A stretch of DNA of 64,000 bases from Pleurodeles waltl. Lineage: Eukaryota > Chordata > Amphibia > Caudata > Salamandridae. The position numbers and the translations under genes are program-made. The number at the start of each line of letters is the position of its first letter. Position 1 is the first letter of the stretch. The stretch spans positions 1,575,332,049 to 1,575,396,048 of the forward strand of contig NC_090445.1 in assembly GCF_031143425.1 (NCBI RefSeq). The letters are read 5' to 3'. Below are positions 55,175 to 64,000 of this stretch, in pieces. The notes beneath the pieces are model-generated. The model saw only the letters and a list, made by a program, of their open reading frames with translations. It searched no databases and was not told the DNA's origin.

Positions 55175-57403
55175 ATGGAGGTGCTAAGGATGCAGCTTGC
55201 AAGACAATGCCAAGGACAGGACCAATGGCATCAGCCACCACCACCCCAACGCGGCCCACAAAGGCAACGCAGAAGGCAGGAGCGACTTTTCAGAAACAGG
55301 ACAACCCTCTATTGCCTCAGGGAACAGGACATCAATCAGAGGTATAGACTCAACTGGCAAGCCATACAGCAGCTGCTGAGCCATATTGAGCTACAACTAA
55401 CAGCTAGCCTGCAGACACCACACAACATACCACCGGTGACCAAGTTGCTAGCTGTCCTGCATATGTTGCCAAGTGGTTCCTTCCAGACAACGGGTGCCCT
55501 GGTCGCTGGGGTATCACAGCCCTCATTCTCGGCTTTCCTGCCCAAGGTGTTAGATGCCATAATCTCCCTTACACCCTGCCTCATCAGCTTCCCCAAAACC
55601 CAGCAGAAGCAGCAGGAGATAAAACAGGGGTTTTATCAAATACATGGCTTCCCGCATGTGCTCGGTGCAAATGACTGCACCCATGTCCAGATCATCCCAC
55701 CTACAGCAACAGAGCACCTATTCAGGAACAGAAAGCACACACATTCTATCAATGTGCAGACCATAGTTGACCACGAGGGATTGTTCACAAACATCTTGGC
55801 CAAGTATCCTGGGAGTGTTCATGACTCATTCATATTCCGGCACAGCAGGATCAATCAGCACTTACAGGATGGACAATATGGCAATGGCCTTGTTGTCGGT
55901 AAGTCAATAAACCTAGCAATATACACACAGCACAACAACCCTGTAGGACACACAAGACATACACCACTACATTGACACGTGGGCAGGGTGACACTGAGGT
56001 GACACTGGTAGTTATGTTGTACACCCTGACACAATGGGATACACATCTCTGGACAAATGACGGCTGCCACAAACATTAGCTGCCACTCTAGAGCACCAAG
56101 GGGCCAATGTCAAAGCCCACAGTATCAATGACATGGCCTGCACTGTAAGTACAACTTGAAAGATGAACCATTTACAATTACATTAGGCCACATAGTCAAT
56201 CGGCCACCCTCCCAAGCAGTATGCAGCATGGAAGGGGTGTGCAATGTGTGTTGCAGCAGGTCTAACACCATGAGACATATCGCATGATGATGCAGACTCA
56301 CATGTAGGTGACACGGAAATACTGAAGCAGTCCCAACATCATACATCACTCCTGGGGTGCCGTTTCCAGGTTGTAATAAGGAAGTGGACTGTGCTATGAA
56401 CATATATTGATGTGCCACAAATGCAAACTGTACACTGCTGCACACACTGAAAGAGCCAATTGTCAATCAAAATAGCATATGTACAGGGAGATGGCCCTTC
56501 CTGCACTGATACATCCACCTTCACAAGGCAGTTAGCCAGGTTCCCTGGAGCAAGTTCGGTAGTGTAGGTGTACGGTTGCACATGAGCTACTGGCAGAGGG
56601 AACAACAAAGGCTTGCCTAGAAACAAGTCACACATGGGACAATTGTGCAGTGTCAATACTGAACAGCTCAGTGATGCCAACCTATGGAGATGTATTGTGT
56701 ATTGTTACCTACCCAATTCGAAGGGCCTCAGAGTCGCATTTCATCTACAATGACATATGTCTAAATGGATGGGATGTCCAGGCTATGTTTTGCAACCATG
56801 TTACCACCACATCTGAATCCGTTATGTGTGTGGATGTATCATGTCCTCTCCAGTGAAAGCACACTGAAACATGTGGGACACTACACCACGCATGGTACAT
56901 ACATACTGACCAACAGTTCGGAAACCAAATCATAGATCCCAGGTCAATGAGCCAAACACAAGTTGTCATGTCAAACAACCCAGTGCAGAGAAGACCTCAC
57001 AGAAGCCCAGGAACTCGCACAATACCACAAACACATATGAGTCACAGACGATACAAGACTTCATCTGCCATGCTACATGACATTCCTGTTGCAAGCACTA
57101 ACAAAATACTAACTCCTATTATCTTTTGCAGCGGATCAGGGTTATGGGATCCAGCCATGGATAATGACCCCATTTCCCAACCCAAGCACAGCAGTTGAGC
57201 GTGCCTATAATGAGGCACATCGGAGGACATGCACCATTGTGGAAAGGACTTTTGGCATCCTGAAGTCCAGATTCAGGTGCTTGGACATCACAGTAGGCAG
57301 CCTCGTATATGCCCCACACATTGTGTGTAAAATTATACTGACCTGTCCTATCCTGCACAACATTTGTGTGCGGATGAACATCCCATTATATGACCCGAAC
57401 TAA
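55175..57403 (+). CDS. Harbinger DDE transposase (HARBI1-like), two exons
   Basis: Exon 1 runs from ATG 55175 to 55898, with donor GTAAGT at 55899. Exon 2 runs from 57132 (after TTTTGCAG) to TAA 57401-57403. The phases fit (one base plus two), giving 331 residues. I chose ATG 55175 because earlier in-frame ATG and TTG codons lie in the terminal repeat. Residues 1-60 are basic and Gln-rich; a helix-turn-helix-like stretch follows. The nuclease triad is Asp167 in GANDCTHVQ, Asp217 in YPGSVHDSF and Glu279 in TIVERTFGILK, in a DDE_4-type order. WIMTPFPNPS is the usual block before the Glu. After the TAA the same frame stays open and acidic for about 40 codons (ELPEEGEEKEDGG) to TAA at about 57523, so the stop probably removes an original tail. 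AATAAA is at 57556-57561. Confidence 0.85.
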
Positions 57404-57523
57404 GAACTGCCTGAGGAGGGGGAGGAGAAGGAGGATGGTGGTAGGGAAAATGAGGGGGAACAGCAGAACACAGCTGCAGGAATGCACCCCAGTCAGCAAA
57501 TTGTACACAACATTTTCAATTAA

Positions 57524-59023
57524 TAGTCACTCTACACACCTTGTTAAGATATGTAAATAAACACCTTACTTGATCACACAATCCTGCTCTGGTGTCTTCA
57601 TTCTCAATCACATGTGCCTTGGGAATGTGAGTATTACCTCAGGGAGCATGTAACAAAGACAAATCTGAATACTTCTGACATGTGATGCGTATGATTGTAC
57701 AACAAACATCACAGACATATAAAAAAATACTCATCTCTTGAATGTCACATATCAAGGACACAATCAATGGAAAACAGCATATGAGTCACATCCACGCTGC
57801 CAACATGGTCAACTGTAGCACATGACACACAACTATGACATCTCCAATCATAAGGTAAATAAGGGCCCCATACATGAGGCAGTGGATGTGAAATATCAGA
57901 AGTACAGGAATGTATGAACAGACCCCTAACATTACTAAGTGTGACACTTGCAATGTCTGCAAGGAGCTTGTGCGACAAGGGGGGCATCATTTGAAGCAAT
58001 GGATAGCATGATTGTCCCATGTATGAGAAGCAATTTTCACAACACATGCCCTGGGCAGTCCATCCCTGGAAATCAGTCCTGCCACTGCCATGGAGCCCAA
58101 TCCTGACACAGGGTACAAATGCCCACACATTTGGACTGGACACTTATGTGGAATGCACATCTGAAAATATGTGAACACATGCAGCCAGGGCAGCAGGTCC
58201 ACCACAGCAACACAAGTAACATAGCTAATTGTAATGAGTGAAACCAACGTGCACCAAACATTTTATGGGTGGAATTTAGTCACAGTGTCTCAAACACAGT
58301 ACGTACCAAACATGTACAAATGCCAGACGTGTATAGTCCACACATAAGTCACCATGAACTCATAACCAACAATTAATGACATACGAGGGGTAACATATCA
58401 TACATAGCACTCATCAGCCATCCTCAATGATACCTGAGTTTTGTTTGGTCGTCTGAAATGTAATGTCCCCTAAGTCAAACAACTACACACATCACATGAG
58501 TCAACACATGTTACAAACACATAGCATGACTGTTGTAGATCACTGATTGCCATCATATGTAGATACACATTTGGCCCACATTCATACATTTGCATGACAT
58601 TCAAAGTATTGCATGCCATTCCTTCAGAAACACACACATCGTTGTTACAGATCATTCACACCCAAATCACAAAGTAGCATGCTCTACCACATGTGGCCAT
58701 ACACTCTATTATACACTGCAGGCCATACCATCCTATCTTCATGTTGATACAGTGTGCATCCATGTTAAATATTGGAAAATCACGCAATCACAAATAGAGT
58801 AAAAAATGTTGACGCAAATGCGTTGTCAATATCAGGGCAGTGCGCGCTCTACGGGCAACTGGAATGCAAAAACCCAGCACTTATGAGATAACGTAATTCA
58901 TGCATTATGCTGATATGCTGTTGTTTAACCTTTTGCATTGCAGAGTTTAATCCTGAAGACTTATATTCAAGGTGCTTATAAATACTGTTAATTTGCAATG
59001 TATTGCTGCAGGTTTTCAGAGTG
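57524..59023. other. Intergenic DNA within the Harbinger element
   Basis: CA/TG-rich, no supported ORF. Contains the AATAAA at 57556-57561 for the transposase and ends with GAGTG, the presumed left duplication of the solo LTR. Confidence 0.5.
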
Positions 59024-59109
59024 TGTCAGGGTGCGGTCCCTTTCCAGGGCTTTCTAGAAGCTCTCTCTGCAGCATTGACTGGGTGTGGTTTGTGGGCTGG
59101 GCCAGACTC

Positions 59110-59117
59110 TATATAAG
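59110..59117 (+). promoter_or_regulatory. TATA box of the solo LTR
   Basis: TATATAAG about 86 bases inside the LTR, followed by a GC-rich, CAGAGG-containing stretch suited to a transcription start. Confidence 0.55.
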
Positions 59118-59365
59118 AGAGCCAGCCCAGCTCCACGTGCTCACTATTCAGAGGTCCCGGTGCAGAGCAGCAGCAACTTCCTGAGCTCCTGTTCCGGAGG
59201 CCTACTTTGATCTTCCAGGCCTTGCCCTTCATTGTATTGGTGATTCTTGATCAGGGCGGTAAGACGGAGGTCAGTCTGGGCCCCCGATCCCGTTTTCGAA
59301 GGCATTCGAGTTCTTGGGCATAATTTTCATGTTGAGAGAATTTACCTTGTGCGCGTGAATGTGCT

Positions 59366-60290
59366 CTTTGTTTTTACTGGCATTTACATTTTGATATTCG
59401 AATCAGCAAGACGCGCGATTCACTCCTCGTGTTTAACTCTTGATATTCATTGTGCACTACCATTTCTTGGCAGTTATATGGTGGCATTCGAATCGGGAAG
59501 ACGCGCGATTCACTCCTTGTGTTTAACTCTTGATATTCATTGTGCGCTACCATTTCTTGGCAGTTACATGGTGGCATTCGAATCGGCAAGACGCTCGATT
59601 CATTCCTCATGTTTAACTCTTGATATTCATTTTGCGCTACCATTTCTTGGCAGTTATATTGTGGCATTCGAATCGTCAAGACGCGCGATTTACTCCTTGT
59701 GTTTAACTCTTGATATTTATTGTGCGCTACCATTTCTTGGCAGTTACATGGTGGCATTCGGATCGGCAAGACGCACGATTTACTCCTTGTGTTTAACTCT
59801 TGATGTTTATTGTGCGCTACCTTTTCTTGGCAGTTACATGGTGGCATTCGGATCGGCAAGACGCGCAATTCATTCCTCGTGTTTAACTCTTGATATTCAT
59901 TGTGCGCTACCATTTCTTGGCAGTTACATGGTGGCATTCGAATCAGCAAGACGCGCGATTCATTCCTCGTGTTTAACGCTTGATACTCATTGTGCGCAAC
60001 CATTTCTTGGCATTTACATGGTTGCGTTCGAATCGGCAAGACGCGCGATTCATTTCCTTGCATTTAACTATTGATACGCATTGTGTGCAAGCATTCCTTG
60101 CCATTTACATGGTGACTTTTGAATCGGCAAGACACGCAATTCATTCCTTGTGTTTAACTCTTGATACTCATTGTGCGCAACCATTTCTTGGAATTTACAA
60201 GGTGGCATTCGAATCGGCAAGACGCGCGATTCATTCCCGAAATTAAAACTTTACGTTTCAGATCGCTTGCAGTGTGCGCAATCATTTCAT
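59366..60290 (+). repeat. 90-bp minisatellite inside the solo LTR
   Basis: The anchor CATTTCTTGG recurs at 59461, 59551, 59641, 59731, 59821 (one change), 59911, 60001 and about 60182, with related units on either side, about ten in all. Each unit carries GGCATTCGAATCGGCAAGACG and GTGTTTAACTCTTGATA. Because 90 is divisible by three, both strands are open across it; I do not regard these as genes. Confidence 0.9.
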
Positions 60291-60805
60291 GGCATTTGCA
60301 TATTCTTGTTGAAATCAGCAATGTGCGCAATTCATGTTTCTGCATTTAAAACTAAGTGTTAAAATTCTAGATGTTACATTATATGTGCATTATAAGTCCC
60401 TTAATACAACTCCTATAGTGTTTCAGAGAACGTTCAGAATATTGTCTTGTCCTCATGCAAAAAGACCATGTTTGAATTTGAAAACATAATTCTAGAAGGT
60501 TCTTATATTCCTAGTCAATGTGTAACATTTCATTAAGAGGTTCATTGAGAAGTTGTATTAACCATTCTTGATTCCTTCCCAGGTAACCAGACGCCTTGAG
60601 GCCTAGTTATTTAGTCCATGCTTAAGTTATCTATAGTTACAGTATGACAATGCTTAGAATCATAGTCTAGTAAAGATTAATGTGATATAACCTTGATATT
60701 GTGTGTGTTTAACCTTTTGTTTCCTACAGGTCTCCTTCCCAGCTGTTCCCATCCTAATCCCCTTTTCCCGCGCTTGGACTCTCAGTCTCTGTGATTATTC
60801 TATCA

Positions 60806-61402
60806 GAGTCTAGGAGCTGTCTGGTGGTGGACATGTTGGGAACGTACGCAGACCTTGAGGATCTGGTCTCCCGGACATGCGTCGAAAACACCCACAAATG
60901 CAAATTAACCAAACATGGGCCCCTTAGCGTGAATTCCACCCGCGCACCACACTCATGCGGATATCCATTGAAATTGAAGTATTCAAGTAATGCGTTGTAT
61001 TTTCCCGCCATATATAAAACATGCTGCAAGGGGACAGGAAGTGATGTAATAGGAAAGTATGTTTACAGGCATGGTACAGTCGGTGTAGTTTCACTTTCAC
61101 TTTACAGTCTGTGTATTTGTTGACTGTGTGGCTGTGTCTCGGTGTTGCTGGTGTGTTGATTGCGTTTATTGTATCTTATGATGTCTCTCTTGTTGTGTCT
61201 GTCGTGAAATCTGTTTATTACTTGTACCAGTGTATGTGATTTTGTGTAGTTTAGTGTCTTTCATATTGTATTTGTACTGTTGGGTGTCTGTCTGGGTGCT
61301 AGATCAGTTGGGTTAGTTGGGGTTCTTAAGTTTGGGCAGTAAGTTTCCTTTCTTTTCATTTCTTTTCTTTTTTTTCAATATTTACTGTTTGAATTCTTGT
61401 TG
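60806..61402 (+). other. Promoter-side region of the Myb-like gene
   Basis: No ORF is supported. Contains TATATAAAA at 61011-61019 and a T-rich tract at 61340-61377. Confidence 0.45.
61011..61019 (+). promoter_or_regulatory. TATA box of the Harbinger Myb-like gene
   Basis: TATATAAAA in a CCGCCATATATAAAACATG context, about 390 bases before the first ATG of the gene. Confidence 0.5.
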
Positions 61403-63132
61403 ATGGACAAGTCAGGAAGGATAAGGCTGTCACGCACGGGGGAGGAGGAGCTTGGGGGCTTTGTGTGGCTGGTGTGCCACTTCCTACACATGATGCTCAA
61501 GATGGGTGGACGGGTGATACAGGGGTATCACACAGAGGCAAGGCGGCTGTGGTGGGGCAAGGTGCTCTACCACCTGAAGAGGGTGTACCATACCAGCCGG
61601 AATGAGCACCAGCTAAAGCATCGCTGGGCTGACCTGGTGGCCAGAGAGCAGGATCTGCTGGACCACCTGGATGTGGTGATCAGTTGCCCTGTTGGTGAGT
61701 ATCACATTGACAAATGTGTAAAGTACAATGCTCCTGAGTGACAGTGGCAGATGTTATGGCGTGCTGCACGCAATGTTTGTGGCCAGGTTGAATGCAAACA
61801 GAACAAAGTGTTAGTGTCCCAGTATTGAGATGGAGTCCACATGTCTATACATGTTAACAATGTAGGTCAGAGGTTTGTTGAGTCATGTACGACTATCACT
61901 TAGGGCCACATGTACAAAGCTCTTTTTTATGGTGGCAAACGGCCCAGTTTTCAGAATTGGTCTGTTTTCGTCGAGAAAAAATGCTGGTTCAGAGCAGGCG
62001 GTGGTCCCAGGCACCATTGCCTACTCTGAAAAAATTAAAATAAAAGTTCTAATTTTTGTTTTTGACATGCAATCTGTTTAACCTTAATAAAAACAGACTG
62101 CATTTTAAAAAAAATACTGCTTTATTTAAAAGCAGTTACAGACATGGTGGTCTGCTGACCTCAGTAGGCCACCATCCCTGTGAGTGCCGCCATTCCCAAT
62201 GGGTTTGCAAATTGAGACCTACCTCATGAACATTCATGAGGTAGGTCATTTGCTACCCCATTGTGAATTGCAAACAGTGTCATTGACAGTGTTGTACATC
62301 AGATTTTCCTACCCTCAAATTGCGAGTTGCTAAGTCTAGCAATTTGTGACTCACAAAACCTAATCTTCGTACATGTGGCCCTTAGTCACACATTTCAGGT
62401 GCCCTGGCAACACCTGTGCCCATGCATCCTGTCAATGATGATCAGGTAAGACACTGTCAGCATACCATATTTTACTGGATCCTGACAGCAAAGTGGGCAA
62501 TCCATGTTTAGCGCTACATTGTCATCATTACACACACATGATCCCTGCCATTATGTTGGCAAAGGGGGCATAACCGCCTTAGGGGACACTGCCAATGGGG
62601 CATTTGTTACCAAGATACAACTGTGTCACATCTGTCATGGACCACTGAATGCATGATAATTGCAGACTGAAAATTGAGCCACATGTCCATCACACAGTAA
62701 CTCAGTGTCCCTTGATGCACAAGCCACAATACCTGAGTCACTTGTGTTGCAGTGCACCAGGGAAGTGCCATAGAAATGTTCACCCAAATGCAAATCATGC
62801 CATGTAGTACCATCTTAAATGGATTAGCCACATATGGTGGTTGTAGGGTTTAGCACCACATGATTGTTAGGCCCAGTGCATGTGTGCAGATGTGTGGCTC
62901 TCACTCACTGGAGTGTCAGTGTCAATGTGAGTTTGCAGTGGTATGTCTGTTGTACTGTCTTCATGCAGGATCACCAGCTCACTCATGTAAAATGTTACAC
63001 ACTGTGATATGTTGTCCACTCGTATGTACAGCAATATGACATTGAGCATATATTTCGATCCATGTCTTACAGGTGGACCTGCCCCCTATACCATCGGAGA
63101 AGTGGCAAGATTTCAGGACCCAGACATATCCA
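61403..63132 (+). CDS. Harbinger Myb/SANT-like DNA-binding protein, spliced
   Basis: Exon 1 is ATG 61403 to 61694, with donor GTGAGT. Exon 2 is 62399-62445, between CATTTCAG and GTAAGA. Exon 3 is 63073-63132, between TGTCTTACAG and GTAAGT. Exon lengths keep the frame (292, 47, 60 bases). Exon 1 has a Myb-like helical domain (residues about 10-95) ending in QLKHRWADLVAREQDLLDHL, the part expected to bind the element's ends. Exons 2 and 3 code short Pro-rich linkers (PPIPSEKWQDF). A later exon with the stop is not certain; one candidate starts after TGCATGCAG at about 63594 and stops near 63660. No stop or frameshift interrupts these exons. A MITE lies in intron 1, 14 bases before the exon 2 acceptor AG. 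Confidence 0.6.
61903..62381. mobile_element. Harbinger-type MITE (479 bp), TTA duplication
   Basis: The ends are GGGCCACATGTAC and its exact complement GTACATGTGGCCC, with TTA on both sides (61900-61902 and 62382-62384). A perfect 15-bp internal palindrome, GACCTACCTCATGAA with its complement, sits at about 62216-62247. Non-coding. Confidence 0.9.
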
Positions 63133-64000
63133 GTAAGTGTGATAATGTCTGTCCCATATAGAGATTGCGGCTGTTGTGTGAGTGACTCTTGTGTGTTGCA
63201 CTCATTGCAAGATATGATGAGAGGGCACATGATCAGATATCTTAGTAGGCTGGATGGTGACATAGTGTTCCGTGCAAGGGTTACCCATTCACAAGCAGAG
63301 AGTTATATCTTGGGAGTCTTGTGCAATAGGCAGCAGCGTGTAAACAGGGTGATTAGTAGCCACATGTAGGCCCAGATGTGACTTGGAAGTGCACCAGTGT
63401 CAGTATATTGGCACTGGGTCATACCGTCATTCTCACAAAACAGTGATGCATCCGTTACCCACACAAATTGGTGCATCCCTGTATTGTAATGTACATGTAG
63501 GACTGTATGGGTAACTGTCCCCCAGCATATAGCCTCGCAGGTTGTACTCCATTTACGTGAAACTTATGTGGTATGTAATAGTTATGCATGCAGGTCAAGG
63601 CCAGACGTGTGGTGGCATCAATGTGGGTGTTTTGGGAATTGTGTTGGCAGATCCGGTGTTGATGGGTGTCTACACCTGGACACATGAATGTAGATGTGAA
63701 TGACCTACGGATACCTTATTCCTAGGTGTCAACCCTCCTCACATGTGTTCCACTCACTAAATCCATGTATAAGTTGACATGCCTTTCTGGTTGACGTCGG
63801 CAGTTGTGATGATGTATTGCATGCCCATCACCCCTGAGGCACAGGGGTAGGGGAACAACATATATGTAGGTAGATGTGATGGTCACAATGTAGCTGACAG
63901 TCATCTCATTCAGGCTTGCATGTGCCCCAAACAACACTGACCCCTTATGATTAGCAACTGCATACCATACTGCCAATTACATCTACTAGTCACTTGGGTT
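63133..64000 (+). other. Intron or 3' part of the Harbinger element
   Basis: TG-rich mixed DNA with no firm gene. May hold the last exon of the Myb-like gene (see that entry). The element's right end was not found. Confidence 0.35.

Larger units (their letters stand above)
59024..60805 (+). mobile_element. Probable solo LTR (1782 bp) with 90-bp tandem array
   Basis: Starts TGTCAGGGTGCGG and ends TTCTATCA. The flanking 5 bases are GAGTG and GAGTC, one mismatch. TATATAAG lies at 59110-59117, in promoter position for an LTR. No second LTR or internal region is present, so it is a solo LTR left by recombination. Ends are inferred from TG...CA and the near-match duplication. Confidence 0.55.
54780..64000 (+). 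mobile_element. Two-gene PIF/Harbinger element, right end off-window
   Basis: The left end, GGCTCATATTTATACTCTG, at 54780 matches the MITE start at 37562. Inward are a transposase gene (55175-57403) and a Myb-like gene (61403-63132) on the same strand, both with introns. A solo LTR (59024-60805) and a MITE (61903-62381) have inserted into it. The matching right terminal repeat is not visible before 64000, so the end is outside the window or lost. Confidence 0.7.

Noticed and set aside
59247..60074. 275-codon plus-strand and 229-codon minus-strand open frames
   Set aside because: Both follow from the 90-bp repeat length being divisible by three; they lie inside an LTR.
59366..60290. CRISPR-like array of regular repeats
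   Set aside because: Whole 90-bp units repeat without unique spacers, in eukaryotic transposon DNA.

Overview
The window reads as intergenic or intronic DNA from a very large, transposon-dense vertebrate genome. The mix of DIRS/Ngaro tyrosine-recombinase retrotransposons, two-gene PIF/Harbinger elements with matching MITEs, hAT MITEs, L1 and L2 LINEs, LTR elements and a class I endogenous retrovirus points to a salamander or newt. That assignment is inference from repeat style; no single-copy host gene was found that would fix the species. Nearly every recognisable coding segment belongs to a mobile element. The one candidate host-type exon is a coiled-coil exon at 24076-25018, and it carries a nonsense codon.

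Layout. 1-1972: end of a Harbinger-type element on the minus strand with a decayed Myb/SANT-like gene. 2298-11606: a DIRS-like element (gag-like, RT, RNase H, tyrosine recombinase) whose recombinase gene is split by a young, complete LTR element (6317-11472, 5-bp TSD GATGG). That LTR element has no pol but two overlapping ORFs, one with dUTPase-like motifs. 11890-15462: decayed L1-like LINE on the minus strand. 15463-23200: mostly non-coding, with a C-rich minisatellite, a perfect 21-bp palindrome, a foldback repeat, hAT and Harbinger MITEs and a tRNA-like motif. 23208-23270: degenerate hammerhead-ribozyme-like motif. 24076-25018: coiled-coil exon. 27190-36451: endogenous retrovirus with paired 598-bp LTRs and broken gag, pol and env. 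37562-40703: two Harbinger-type MITEs. 40810-44165: 15-bp satellite split by a 5'-truncated L2-like LINE with an open RT frame. 44628-45080: second copy of the foldback repeat. 46300-51240: Ngaro-like element on the minus strand with an extra SGNH-hydrolase gene. 52049-54560: hAT and Harbinger MITEs and an L1 fragment. 54780 to beyond the window end: two-gene Harbinger element with a spliced DDE transposase (55175-57403) and a spliced Myb-like gene (61403-63132), interrupted by a solo LTR (59024-60805) and a MITE (61903-62381).

How parts relate. In Harbinger elements the DDE transposase and the Myb-like protein act together to move the element and its MITEs. Here the 54780 element shares its terminal sequence with the MITE at 37562, and the Harbinger end at 1-1972 shares subterminal sequence with the MITE at 39721, so two autonomous/non-autonomous pairings appear in one window. 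The nesting gives a relative time order: DIRS element before the LTR element; satellite before L2; Harbinger before the solo LTR and the MITE.
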